The notes below the pieces were generated by a model. The model did not search any database. It had not been told where the DNA came from and saw only the letters and a list, made by a program, of their open reading frames with translations. A stretch of 64,000 bases of DNA from assembly GCA_040394475.1 (NCBI GenBank), contig JBEBSD010000008.1, forward strand, positions 62,001 through 126,000. Direction: 5' to 3'. This stretch comes from JBEBSD01 sp040394475. Lineage in GTDB: Bacteria; Bacteroidota; Bacteroidia; Cytophagales; Spirosomataceae. The first letter of the stretch is position 1. The number at the start of each line of letters is the position of its first letter. Positions 35,842 to 45,149 of the stretch are shown piece after piece. Made by a program: the position numbers and the translations under genes.

Positions 35842-37182
35842 ATGGATCGCAGTCAATTCAATAAATCTCTTGCTGCTCTTCTGGGCATTTCACTCCTTCC
35901 GGAATCCCGGGCCGGTCAAACGTATCCGTTCAGGTCTTTACACGAGGCGTTTAAAGCAATCAACTTTAACCCGTCAAGTCCTGGCAGTTCATTTTTCGTG
36001 GTCACGGCTGACGTTCATTACGGAACAAAAAACTCGTCCGGCCTGAAGCCCATCATTGCGGAGATAAACAAAATGTCCCCCCCGCCTGTTTTTTTTTGTA
36101 TCAACGGTGATCTGATCATGACGGCCTCCAGGAGTTTTGGGCGGATACCAGACGATAAGGAACGCGAAATTGCCGGGAACGAATTAAAGGATTTCAAGAA
36201 AGATATAGCGCTGCTGAATCCTGCTATTCCGCTGAAAATTACGCTGGGAAACCATGATACGCATCCCGGTGAAGTCGACCCTGATCTCTTTTGGGAAGTT
36301 TTTCCGGAACACCCGCCTTATCAGTCTTTCGATGCGGAGGGGATGCATATCATTTGTCTGAACGGCCATTCGACTGGCTACATAGACCAGCGGCAACTGG
36401 AATGGCTGCACAATGATGTCCGTTCACAACCCGAAACTAAAGGCATCATCGTACTAATCCATCAACCCTCGATGCATCACACGATCCGGGAAAGGGGGAT
36501 CCCCGACGCTTTGTCTGACGCGTTTGACAAGCATAGGGGCCCGATTTGGCTGATCGGAGGGCATGATCATACTAATTCCGAAGAACTTTTCCGGCTCAGC
36601 AACACCGTGCTGGTACAACACCGTATTACCTGCGGAGCTGACAACATCTGGGGAGATGATGAACGACCCGGTTACTGGATCTACTGCTTGCGGGACGGAG
36701 AAGTAGCGGGGCGCATTTTCCGTCAGCAGCAGCAAGGCTACCGGATACAGCCGGCGCCGGAACGCACTGATGCCGTTACGCTCCCGGTAAGAATCGGTAT
36801 GCGTGATCAAGCTGTGTGGCGTTGCCTCGTAGGAGAAAACGATCACCCTTATCGCGTCCGCATAGCAGCCGCGGATTGTCTTAACTACTGGATGTATGTG
36901 AAAGAATTGGTCTACAAAATACCAATCGGCCAATCGCACAATCAGGAACACGTCAATCTTGTCCTCTACGTAGCTTTCAAAGACCGGAATAATTCAGAAA
37001 AGAAAGGGCAATACTTTGTCAGCAACGACGCAACCTTATGGCGGGAATGCCACCCTTATCACTCAACTCCCGACAGCGCCTATTTTAAGATCGGGAACAT
37101 CCGGAAGGAACCTGATGCACTATTTGTAAAATTTACGCCCATAGGGGAGACTGCTTTCGCCGGGTTAGCGCTCTTACCCTAA
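35842..37182 (+). CDS. Calcineurin-like metallophosphoesterase
   Basis: The 446-residue protein has all metallophosphoesterase motifs: Asp57-x-His59 (TADVHYG), Asp90 (INGDLI), Asn137-His138-Asp139 (LGNHDTHPG), His207 (LIHQP) and His241-x-His243 (IGGHDHTN). The N-terminus (MDRSQFNKSLAALLGISLLP) looks like a weak export signal. A C-terminal beta-rich region (~270-446) follows. It should hydrolyse a phosphomonoester or phosphodiester outside the cytoplasm. It lies 19 bases after the phospholipase-like gene, in the same unit as SusCD, and could process the product of that enzyme. Confidence 0.88.
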   Translation: MDRSQFNKSLAALLGISLLPESRAGQTYPFRSLHEAFKAINFNPSSPGSSFFVVTADVHYGTKNSSGLKPIIAEINKMSPPPVFFCINGDLIMTASRSFGRIPDDKEREIAGNELKDFKKDIALLNPAIPLKITLGNHDTHPGEVDPDLFWEVFPEHPPYQSFDAEGMHIICLNGHSTGYIDQRQLEWLHNDVRSQPETKGIIVLIHQPSMHHTIRERGIPDALSDAFDKHRGPIWLIGGHDHTNSEELFRLSNTVLVQHRITCGADNIWGDDERPGYWIYCLRDGEVAGRIFRQQQQGYRIQPAPERTDAVTLPVRIGMRDQAVWRCLVGENDHPYRVRIAAADCLNYWMYVKELVYKIPIGQSHNQEHVNLVLYVAFKDRNNSEKKGQYFVSNDATLWRECHPYHSTPDSAYFKIGNIRKEPDALFVKFTPIGETAFAGLALLP

Positions 37183-37235
37183 GCAATCACCATCGTTTTA
37201 TCAACCTGCCTACCATCCGATACCTGTAACTACCC

Positions 37236-38372
37236 ATGAAATTCGTCTCAATTCTTCCGCTGTTAGTATGCAATTTTTATGCAAATAGCCAAATCACGAG
37301 AGTATGGCTCACTCATCAATCAGAGGACCCTTCTCAAATCGTGGTCAACTGGCACACACAAACTCCCGGGAATTCCGAAGTGATTTTTTATACTGAGGGA
37401 ATGAGTCCGTCACGGGTTACCCAAAACGGGCACGCCACGCTTCACCACATCGAAATCCCCCTGGCACAACAAGACGTCACCTATCATTACCGGGTTAAAA
37501 CGGGAAATGAGGAATCGGAGACATTTTCGTTCAAAGGCTACCCCTCCTCTCAAAAGGAACTTCGCGTGGCCATTGTGGGGAACTGGGGCTATGCCGACAA
37601 CCCGGATTTGTCTCAACTCATTTCGGATGACCCGCATGTACTCTTCACGCTCGGAGACAATATCCCCGACCTTCATCAGCTTTGCGGCGAAGGTGTTCAG
37701 GATTGTATCGAACCCTTTTTAAAACTTATCGATTCACAACCGGCGCTGTTCCAAACAACACCGTTCATGCCCATCCTTGGCAACCACGACAAGGAAGTCA
37801 GACCGCGGGGGACCCAATATCCCCCTGTTGCTGTCTACGATACCAATGCCACTGCTTACAGAAAATTCTTCGAACTTCCTGGCGAAGAGTGGAAATGGAA
37901 GTTCTCAATCGGCGATTTCGATGCGACTTTTATCGGACTTGACCTGAACCATATAACCGATTATGGCACAACCTGGCAGACGTGCCACGCATTCGGTCTG
38001 AATTCCGATCAATTTCGCTGGTATAGTTCCACGATGGAAATGCCCCTCAGAGGACACATCATTACATTACAAAATGAACAAAACCAACGGATGAGATCGC
38101 AGGAAAACGGAAAATGGCAGCAGCTATTTGAAAAAGGAACGATGGTGTTTGCCGGCTACGGCTACTATTTAGAGCGTGCGGAAGTAGACGGATTTCCCTA
38201 TTTTAACACTTCTCTCAAAGCAGGCGACCAATACCCGGATAAATTTTCAAAAGTGCTCAGCCCTGTAGGCGGTTACATGCTCCTTACGTTTACAAAAAAT
38301 CAACCCGCCAGGGTGGAAACAAAATCCCTGAATGGCACGTTGCTGGATACTTATTTTAGCAGGATGAAATAG
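37236..38372 (+). CDS. Purple-acid-phosphatase-like protein with degenerate metal site
   Basis: The 378-residue protein has a short signal region and a fibronectin-like N-terminal domain (VWLTHQSEDPSQIVVNWHTQ), as in purple acid phosphatases. A metallophosphoesterase fold follows. Of the five metal motifs only GDN (140-142) and GNHD (182-185) are kept. The first Asp is Asn116 (VGNWGYADN instead of GDxG), the expected His motif reads HIITLQNEQNQR, and GHxHxYER is replaced by GYGYYLER (307-314). It is probably inactive or altered, perhaps a binding protein. It ends 20 bases from the convergent ligD gene and starts 53 bases after the intact phosphoesterase gene. Confidence 0.78.
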   Translation: MKFVSILPLLVCNFYANSQITRVWLTHQSEDPSQIVVNWHTQTPGNSEVIFYTEGMSPSRVTQNGHATLHHIEIPLAQQDVTYHYRVKTGNEESETFSFKGYPSSQKELRVAIVGNWGYADNPDLSQLISDDPHVLFTLGDNIPDLHQLCGEGVQDCIEPFLKLIDSQPALFQTTPFMPILGNHDKEVRPRGTQYPPVAVYDTNATAYRKFFELPGEEWKWKFSIGDFDATFIGLDLNHITDYGTTWQTCHAFGLNSDQFRWYSSTMEMPLRGHIITLQNEQNQRMRSQENGKWQQLFEKGTMVFAGYGYYLERAEVDGFPYFNTSLKAGDQYPDKFSKVLSPVGGYMLLTFTKNQPARVETKSLNGTLLDTYFSRMK

Positions 38373-38391
38373 CGCCCCCCTTTGCAAATCC

Positions 38392-41013
38392 TTATAAATC
38401 CGGCAGGTTACTGATGATCTTTTTCAGGTTGATTCCTCTTCCAAGAACTGGTTTGAAAAGATCTCCTTCCGACTTTAGCCGGGCAAAGGCATTTTCAATG
38501 TTGAAGTCTTCCATTCTCAAATTCCTGCCGACCTCTTCCCAGTGTAAGGGCATGGATACGGTGGCTCCGGGTTTGGGGCGAAGTGAATACGGGGCTGCCA
38601 CAGTTGCCGCCGGGCGGTTCTGAAGGTAATCGATGTATACCTTTCCGCGGCGCTTACCGGTCATTCGTTCCGTACTGGTAAAATCCAGCTGCCCGGCGGC
38701 ATTCACGGCTATCCACCGGGCAAACAACTGCGATTGCTCATAGGTGTATTTTGCAGCCAGCGGGATGTAGATATGCAGTCCGGTCGATCCCGATGTTTTG
38801 CAACAGGACGGCACTTTCAGTGCTGCCAGGATGTCATGGATTACCCGCGCAGTCTGCACAACCTGTTCAAAGGTGTTGCCGGTGTCGGGATCCAGATCCA
38901 GGATACACCAATCGGGTTGATCGGGCGAATGGACGGAACTGCTCCAGGGATTCAGATCGATCACTCCCAGGTTGACCATGTACAACAGGGCCGCTTCATT
39001 GTTGCAAAGCATATAGTGTTTACGCTTCCGCTCTCCCTTTACCGTATAGGGATATTTTGTGATCCAGTCCGGCACCTTTCCGGTCACATCCTTCTGGTAA
39101 AAGCCCGGAGCGCCGATCCCGTCGGGGAAGCGGTTGAGTGACTGGGGTCTGTTCTTCAGATAGGGCAACATATAACCGGCGACCTGATGGTAATACCGGA
39201 TAATATCCCGCTTGGTGTAGCCTTCCGCCGGCCAGAGCACCTTATCAAGGTTCGTGAATTTCAGGGAGTGTCCATTGACTACCCGGGTTCCTTCCTTACC
39301 GCTCAGCAGCATTTCTCCGCTTTTTGCTGAGCCGTTTCCACCAGGTTTCCGGCCGGCTTTAGCGTCAGTCTGTTCGACGGGCACCTCTTTCTCTACCGCT
39401 ACGTTTCCGGCGTCCTTGTCATCCCTCAGGCCAATAAATACAGGGTGCCTGAAGATGCCGTCTGCCGTGATGGCCGCAAAATGGATCTCACACACCAACC
39501 GGGGAGCCAGCCATACTACGGTTGTTTTTGGCAGCCGGAATGTCTTTTGAGGGGCTGGAACCCGGGAAAACGGGCCCGAACTCCTGCGCAGGGGCCCGAA
39601 CAATTCCATCATTTCCTGCTGGTCGGATTGCCTGAAGCCGGTGCCCACCTTGCCTGCATAACGCAACTGTTCATTTTCATATACCCCCACCAACAGGGAG
39701 CTGAACAGCCTGGGCGACCCCTCGATGAGCGTATATCCCCCAATGACGACTTCCTGCCTTTTCCGTCCCTTTATTTTTAACCAGTCGCCGGACCTGGAAC
39801 CGGACTGATAAAGGCTGTCGGACCTTTTGGCCAGGATTCCTTCCAGCCCCATCTTCGTACAGGCGTCAAAGAAATCCAGGCCCCTTCCCTTAACGGTTAT
39901 TCCGGTCCTGATCAGCCCATCCTCCGGAACCAGGGTTTGTAATACCGCTTTTCTCTCTTTTAACGGCAGGTTCCGTACATCATGTCCCTCCAGCCAGAGC
40001 AGATCAAAAACATAATACCTTATTTTTCCGTCAGCCGGGTGCTGCCACTTTTGCAACGCATTGAAATCAGCTACCCCCTGATCGTTCACGACCACGATCT
40101 CGCCGTCCACCACAGCGTTAATCCCCCATTGGCTGACGGCCGCATGCACCGGGTAAAACCTTTCATCAAACTTCCCGCCATTCCGCGACCACAGGGAGGC
40201 CTTTCCGTCCTTTACGGATGCAATGGCGCGATAGCCGTCCCATTTCACCTCATACTCCCATTCCGGGTTGTCGAAAGGGGTATCAGTAAGTGTGGCGAGC
40301 ATGGGGGCTATTCCGGCAGGGATAGCGCTTTTTCTCCCTTTTTTCAGCAGCCTCTGTACCTCCGCAGCCCCGATGGTCTTTTCCTCCGGGGCATCAGGCT
40401 GCAGGAGCGGTTCCTTTCTGCCGGCAGACGTACCGGACGCTGTATGTGCCAGTTTTTCCAGCGTCATCCCCGAAATCACGGATTTATCTTCCAGCGTAAT
40501 ATCGGCCTGCCGGGCATAGGTATCTTTGTGTTTGATCAATAGCCAGGCATTTTCCGCCATCCCGGTAGTCCTGACCAACGCAAATTCTCCCCGTATTTTT
40601 TTTCCATGCAGGACGATTTTCAAAGAACCTGCCTTTAACTGTTTCAGTAATTCCTTTTCCTGTTTGCTTTTGCCTTTAACTTCCTCGACAGGCTCGTAGG
40701 TCCCTTCGTCCCAAACGATTACGGCCCCGGCCCCATAATTTCCTTTGGGGATAATCCCTTCGAAGTCTTTGTAAGCATACGGATGGTCTTCTACCTGCAT
40801 GGCGAGCCTTTTGTCGGCGGGGTCGAGTGAGGGCCCTTTGGGAACGGCCCAGCTTTTGAGCACTCCTTCCAGTTCAAGCCGGAAATCGTAGTGCAGCCGG
40901 GAAGCCCGGTGCTTCTGGATGACAAAACGAAGTGTATCTTTAGCAGCAGTTCCGCCCTCCGGTTCCGGGCTTTCTTTAAAATTCCGTTTTTTCTTGTAAT
41001 CGCGCAGCGCCAT
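38392..41013 (-). CDS. ligD: DNA ligase D (LigD), multi-domain NHEJ enzyme
   Basis: The 873-residue protein has three domains. The 3'-phosphoesterase domain covers about residues 28-165 (RLHYDFRLE, AMQVEDHPYAYKDFEG). The ATP-dependent ligase domain (about 235-550) has the adenylation motif EVKWDGYR (Lys257) and NAVVDGEIVV, with IEGSPRLFSSLLVGVY in its OB part. The polymerase/primase domain (about 575-865) has FTNLDKVLWPAEGYTK and the metal-binding DLDPD of WCILDLDPDTG. Together they process, fill and seal double-strand breaks. The Ku gene lies 12 bases upstream on the same strand, the classic two-gene unit. The domain order PE-LIG-POL is one of the standard arrangements. Confidence 0.97.
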   Translation of the reverse strand: MALRDYKKKRNFKESPEPEGGTAAKDTLRFVIQKHRASRLHYDFRLELEGVLKSWAVPKGPSLDPADKRLAMQVEDHPYAYKDFEGIIPKGNYGAGAVIVWDEGTYEPVEEVKGKSKQEKELLKQLKAGSLKIVLHGKKIRGEFALVRTTGMAENAWLLIKHKDTYARQADITLEDKSVISGMTLEKLAHTASGTSAGRKEPLLQPDAPEEKTIGAAEVQRLLKKGRKSAIPAGIAPMLATLTDTPFDNPEWEYEVKWDGYRAIASVKDGKASLWSRNGGKFDERFYPVHAAVSQWGINAVVDGEIVVVNDQGVADFNALQKWQHPADGKIRYYVFDLLWLEGHDVRNLPLKERKAVLQTLVPEDGLIRTGITVKGRGLDFFDACTKMGLEGILAKRSDSLYQSGSRSGDWLKIKGRKRQEVVIGGYTLIEGSPRLFSSLLVGVYENEQLRYAGKVGTGFRQSDQQEMMELFGPLRRSSGPFSRVPAPQKTFRLPKTTVVWLAPRLVCEIHFAAITADGIFRHPVFIGLRDDKDAGNVAVEKEVPVEQTDAKAGRKPGGNGSAKSGEMLLSGKEGTRVVNGHSLKFTNLDKVLWPAEGYTKRDIIRYYHQVAGYMLPYLKNRPQSLNRFPDGIGAPGFYQKDVTGKVPDWITKYPYTVKGERKRKHYMLCNNEAALLYMVNLGVIDLNPWSSSVHSPDQPDWCILDLDPDTGNTFEQVVQTARVIHDILAALKVPSCCKTSGSTGLHIYIPLAAKYTYEQSQLFARWIAVNAAGQLDFTSTERMTGKRRGKVYIDYLQNRPAATVAAPYSLRPKPGATVSMPLHWEEVGRNLRMEDFNIENAFARLKSEGDLFKPVLGRGINLKKIISNLPDL

Positions 41014-41025
41014 AACGAGGACCGT

Positions 41026-41784
41026 TTAAGCGAGACTTGCCCGGAGTTGTTCCAACAGATCTTTCGACTCCGCCTGACGGGGTTTCAGCTTCCTGACGAC
41101 CGGCTGTTTCCCCCTGGCCTTTTGCTGGATAATTTTCATCAGCTCACGGCTGTACTTATCCTTGTAATGCTCAATGTTGAAACCGCCCGAATGCCGTTTG
41201 ATGAGCTCGACCGCCATTTCAACTTCCTGTTTGGTCAGACGTATCGCTGTATCCGGCATTTTCAACGAACTGACCGGTCGTAACTCCTCATGAAAACGGA
41301 GTTTGTTCAGTAGCAGTACATCGTCGTACGGTCGGACGATGGCCAGATTCTCTGCATTTCGCATCACGAAGGTAGAAAGCCCGGCCATTTTGGTCTTCGC
41401 CATCGCCTTCAGCAACAAGTCATACGCTTTTTCCCCGCCCTTTTGAGGCTGCAGGTAATACGGGGAATCGAAATAAACGCTTTCAATCTCGGACTCCCTG
41501 ACGAAAGACTGCAACTGGATTACTTTGCTCTTTTCAGGGCTGGCCTGCTCGAAGTCGGCATCTTCCAGTACGATGTAGCGATCCTTCAACAGGTAGCCTT
41601 TCACAATATTATCCCATTCGACTTCTTTACCGGTGTCTTCGTTCACCCTTTTATAACGGATACGGGCTTGAGTCTTGCGGTCGAGCATGTCGAAATCAGG
41701 GCGGCTCTCCCTGGTTGCACTGAATAGTTTAACCGGTATGTTCACCAGGCCAAAACCGATGGCTCCTGTCCAGATTGCTCTCAT
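41026..41784 (-). CDS. ku: Ku protein for non-homologous end joining
   Basis: The 252-residue protein starts MRAIWTGAIGFGLVNIPVKLFSA, the invariant bacterial Ku beginning. It continues VEWDNIVKGYLLKDRYIVLEDADF, YYLQPQKGGEKAYDLLLKAM and ELIKRHSGGFNIEHYKDKYS. It forms a homodimeric ring on DNA ends and recruits LigD. It has a short basic tail (RGKQPVVRKLKPRQAESK), as in many soil bacteria. A large repeat region lies upstream, so the promoter is probably within about 100 bases of the start. Confidence 0.97.
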   Translation of the reverse strand: MRAIWTGAIGFGLVNIPVKLFSATRESRPDFDMLDRKTQARIRYKRVNEDTGKEVEWDNIVKGYLLKDRYIVLEDADFEQASPEKSKVIQLQSFVRESEIESVYFDSPYYLQPQKGGEKAYDLLLKAMAKTKMAGLSTFVMRNAENLAIVRPYDDVLLLNKLRFHEELRPVSSLKMPDTAIRLTKQEVEMAVELIKRHSGGFNIEHYKDKYSRELMKIIQQKARGKQPVVRKLKPRQAESKDLLEQLRASLA

Positions 41785-41899
41785 GGTGTTTTAGTTAGTG
41801 ACGATGTGATGGATACTTTCTGCTAAATAATTATAAATAATACCATTATTTACATATTCTGCAAATTAATTCCTCTGTATGTGTTGAAGCAGGTACTGT

Positions 41900-42400
41900 A
41901 GAAGCGGCGATCGGAAATCGGCTATCAGCTATCGGCTATCGGAAACCGCTCATTCCCCGTTGCCCATTCCCCATCGCCTGACATACAGAAGTCGGCGATC
42001 AGCTATCAGCAACCAGCTATCAGAATTCAGCTATCAGAATTCAGCTATCGGAACTCACCCCTCCGCTCTCCCTCGTCTCTGACGAGCGGAGGGGTGAAAG
42101 CAGGTCTCCGACCTGCGTAGGCAGGAAGCCGTTCACGAGTCAAAACGCGGGTCTCAGACCCGCCCTCGCGCTTTCATCGTCAGCGTGCCCCGGTCCGAGA
42201 CGGGAAAGAGCGAGGGCCTGACATACAGAAGTCGGCGATCAGCGATCAGCTATCAGCGATCGGCTATCGGCTATCGGAAACCGCCCATTCCCCGTTGCCC
42301 ATTCCCCATTGCCTGACATACAGAAGTCGGCGATCAGCTATCAGCTATCGGCAACCGCCCATTCCCCGTTGCCCATTCCCCGTTACCCAATTCACCTTCC
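41900..42400. repeat. Mosaic of short intergenic repeats between ku and epsC
   Basis: CCTGACATACAGAAGTCGGCGATCAG recurs three times (about 41977, 42218 and 42312; first 20 bases identical). Runs of AGCTATCAGCTATCGG and CCCATTCCCCGTTGCCC lie around the copies. Similar GCTATCAG/GCTGACAG tracts occur at 49560-49670 and 59489-59590. No gene is visible in 41785-42483. Confidence 0.75.
42056..42163. repeat. Cluster of three perfect hairpins inside the mosaic
   Basis: CACCCCTCCGCTC/GAGCGGAGGGGTG (42056-42096, 13-bp stem), GCAGGTC/GACCTGC (42100-42116) and GCGGGTC/GACCCGC (42147-42163) follow each other. Compact stems with 3-base loops resemble REP-type elements. Confidence 0.7.
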
Positions 42401-42483
42401 TGGAAGACACCTGGGGGTCGGGGGACAATACTTCCGGAAACGGCAGGTTTTTTCTCGTCTGCCAATGATCGCAACCCCGGGAG

Positions 42484-43386
42484 CTACAGCGGCTCCGTCC
42501 GTTTCGACGTCAGCCTGTACTGGTGCGTATTGAACACCTGTGAATACGGCGCGACACTCTTTGTTAAAAACACATTCCCGCCGATAATGCTATCTCTCCC
42601 AATTACCGTTTTCCCTCCCAAAATAGTTGTCCGGGCATAAATAATAACATTGTCTTCTATAGTCGGATGGCGCTTTGTTTCCGCCAGCTCTTTGGTCACC
42701 TGGAGCGCTCCCAACGTGACTCCCTGGTAAATTGACACATTGTTTCCGATAACGGTCGTTGCGCCGATGACAATTCCCGTACTATGGTCGATCATAAACG
42801 GCACCCCGATCGCTGCGCTTGGATGAATGTCGGTACCGGTATTCCGGTGGGCAAACCCGCTGAGTATCCGGGGCAATACCGATATCTTCAGGTTTACCAG
42901 TTCGTGGCTTATCCGGTAAACCGTAATGGCATAAAAGCCCGGATAGGAAACAATCACCTCGTTGATGCTGGTAGCGGCAGGATCAAATTCGTAGATTTTT
43001 ATAGCATCTTTTCTCAGGTTGCTGTAAATAAGTTCCAGCTTGTCGTAGAATGCCGCAACCTTTCCCCTGATATCAAATTCAGAAGGATTCAGATAGCTTA
43101 ACAGCAAATTTTCCAGGTCGATCCTGTTCTTGTTCAGAATCCCTTCATAGGCCGTTACTTTAGGAAGATTGTGACTGGGAAATAAAAACTGGACCAGGTC
43201 ATTTAACCAGTTTACTGCATCATGGGCAGAGGGGACTTCTTCCCATTCCTGACGATGATTTTGTCTGAGCATATCAATAAGAGGATTCATTCCGGACAAT
43301 TGGTTGATAGCTGTTGATGATCTTTTCTCCTTCAATGCCGGAAGGATCTTCACTGAACCCTCCGGCACCGGGCTCCCCTGAAGCAA
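42484..43386 (-). CDS. epsC: Serine O-acetyltransferase (EpsC/CysE type)
   Basis: The 300-residue protein has a long helical N-terminal half and a C-terminal left-handed parallel beta-helix (HPSAAIGVPFMIDHSTGIVIGATTVIG). Catalytic candidates are Asp135 (YEFDPAATS) and His201 (MIDHSTG). It acetylates serine with acetyl-CoA, the first step to cysteine. Its start lies 5 bases after the cysteine desulfurase stop. Serine acetyltransferase genes are known neighbours of family 2A encapsulin operons, so cysteine made through this enzyme would feed the encapsulated desulfurase. No cysteine synthase or rhodanese gene is present beside it. Confidence 0.92.
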   Translation of the reverse strand: MLQGSPVPEGSVKILPALKEKRSSTAINQLSGMNPLIDMLRQNHRQEWEEVPSAHDAVNWLNDLVQFLFPSHNLPKVTAYEGILNKNRIDLENLLLSYLNPSEFDIRGKVAAFYDKLELIYSNLRKDAIKIYEFDPAATSINEVIVSYPGFYAITVYRISHELVNLKISVLPRILSGFAHRNTGTDIHPSAAIGVPFMIDHSTGIVIGATTVIGNNVSIYQGVTLGALQVTKELAETKRHPTIEDNVIIYARTTILGGKTVIGRDSIIGGNVFLTKSVAPYSQVFNTHQYRLTSKRTEPL

Positions 43387-43391
43387 CCTGC

Positions 43392-45149
43392 CTATAACAG
43401 GTTTTTATTCCCCCTCAGCCTGTACAGCACTGAAACCAGCGCGTCTATTTCCTGGGTGGTATTATAGAAAGCAAGGGAGGGACGTACCGTACTCCCGAGT
43501 CCGAAACGGCGCAATATGGGTTGTGCGCAATGATGACCGGTTCTTACGGCAATCCCTTCTTTGTTCAACGCCTGCCCTACTTCATCATTCGTATAGCCGT
43601 TCAGCACAAACGACAGCACGCTGGCTTTGTTCTCAGCCGTGCCTATAAGCTTTAATCCGGGAATTTCTTCCAGCAACCGGGTGGCATAGGTTAACAGGTA
43701 GTCTTCGTAAGCATGGATACGATCCAGCCCGATACTCCTCACGTAGTTCAAGGCAGCGCCAAGACCAACCGCGTCTGCAATATTCCCGGTCCCGGCCTCA
43801 AATCTTCCGGGTGCATTATGGTATTCAGTATGCTCAAAAGTGACGTCTTTGATCATATTTCCTCCCCCCTGCCAGGGCGGTGTGCTGTTAAGCAGCTCTT
43901 CTTTCCCGTAGAGCACGCCTATGCCGGTGGGGGCAAAGATCTTATGGCCGGAAAAAACAAACCAGTCCGGGTTGAGCGCCTGCACATCTACCGCGAGATG
44001 AGCAACCGACTGCGCGCCGTCCAGCAATACTCTGGCTCCTTTCTGGTGCGCCAGTTCTATCAGTTGCCTGGCGGGAGTAACCGTACCCAGGGCATTGGAT
44101 ACCTGGGTAAAAGCCACCAGTTTTGTACGGGAAGTAAGCAGCCTGGCGTACTCCTCCAGCAGCACCTGCCCGCTATCGTCTACCGGGATCACTTTGAGCG
44201 TAACGCCCTTCTTTTTTACCAGCTGTTGCCAGGGTACAATATTCGCATGATGCTCGAGATGACTGACGATAATTTCGTCCCCCGCCTGCAGGTTTTGTTC
44301 TCCCCAGCTTTTAGCGACCAGGTTAATCGCCTCGGTGGTTCCCCTTACAAATACGATCTCATTGACTGACGAAGCATTTAAAAACGCCCTTACCGTTTCG
44401 CGTGCTTCTTCATACGCATCGGTAGCCCGCGCGGCCAGCTCATGCGCTCCGCGGTGTATGTTCGAATTCTCATGGGCATAAAAATAGCCGATGCGCTCAA
44501 TCACCGATCGCGGCTTTTGAGTCGTTGCCGCGTTATCGAACCAAATCAGCGGCCTCCCGTTGACATACTCTTTCAGTATCGGAAAATCCTTCCTGATCTG
44601 GTAAACATCCAGCAATGGCTCGGTGCTTCCGGGCAGTTTGTGCCCATTTAGCGCCGGCAAATTCCCTCTCCTGATAAGATCGCTGCGAAAAGGATGATCC
44701 GGGTGAAGTCCCATCACATACAAACTACCGGAATCGCCTGTTGCAAACCGGCCGGCCTCGTTGATTCCTTGCTGAACCAGTGATCCGTAAGAACCTGACG
44801 GTAAATGCGAATCCCGCGAACCCAGCAATACTTCAGGTGCAAGGTCGTGATGAAAACTGTGCACCGCTGCCGCGACGATACCAGCATCTGTTTCCCCGGC
44901 GGCACTTGCCTGCAGCTCCGGCAGACAATTCGTATCCGCAAGGCTCGTAGCCGGGCCGTTTAGCTGAAAGTGAGGCTCCGGCACATAACCTGACTTAGCG
45001 CTTTCTCCTGCAGAAGGTCTGGAAAAATTCCCGGGAGCGGGTCCCCCCGGTACGCTTCTGAAATAGGAATTAGCAAGATTTTCCAGCTGACCGGCATCCG
45101 GGAGACCCGGTGGAAGCAGATTTTCCAACGTCTTAATACTTGTATGCAT
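43392..45149 (-). CDS. SufS-like cysteine desulfurase with encapsulin cargo N-terminus
   Basis: Of 585 residues, only about 182-585 are the class II (SufS-type) desulfurase: DFPILKEYVNGRPLIWFDNAA, His300-His301 (SHLEHHAN), the PLP lysine Lys403 (FSGHKIFAPTGIG) and the sulfur-accepting Cys541 (RTGHHCAQPIL). The first ~180 residues are rich in Gly, Pro and Ser and look disordered. They start with LLPPGLPDAGQLENLANSYF-like sequence. In family 2A encapsulin systems such an extension targets the enzyme into the shell. The gene overlaps the shell gene end by 17 bases, so the two are translationally coupled. It should release sulfur from cysteine inside the compartment. Confidence 0.94.
   Translation of the reverse strand: MHTSIKTLENLLPPGLPDAGQLENLANSYFRSVPGGPAPGNFSRPSAGESAKSGYVPEPHFQLNGPATSLADTNCLPELQASAAGETDAGIVAAAVHSFHHDLAPEVLLGSRDSHLPSGSYGSLVQQGINEAGRFATGDSGSLYVMGLHPDHPFRSDLIRRGNLPALNGHKLPGSTEPLLDVYQIRKDFPILKEYVNGRPLIWFDNAATTQKPRSVIERIGYFYAHENSNIHRGAHELAARATDAYEEARETVRAFLNASSVNEIVFVRGTTEAINLVAKSWGEQNLQAGDEIIVSHLEHHANIVPWQQLVKKKGVTLKVIPVDDSGQVLLEEYARLLTSRTKLVAFTQVSNALGTVTPARQLIELAHQKGARVLLDGAQSVAHLAVDVQALNPDWFVFSGHKIFAPTGIGVLYGKEELLNSTPPWQGGGNMIKDVTFEHTEYHNAPGRFEAGTGNIADAVGLGAALNYVRSIGLDRIHAYEDYLLTYATRLLEEIPGLKLIGTAENKASVLSFVLNGYTNDEVGQALNKEGIAVRTGHHCAQPILRRFGLGSTVRPSLAFYNTTQEIDALVSVLYRLRGNKNLL

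Noticed and set aside
42056..42163. Possible CRISPR-like array
   Set aside because: The hairpins have different sequences and no regular repeat-spacer pattern.
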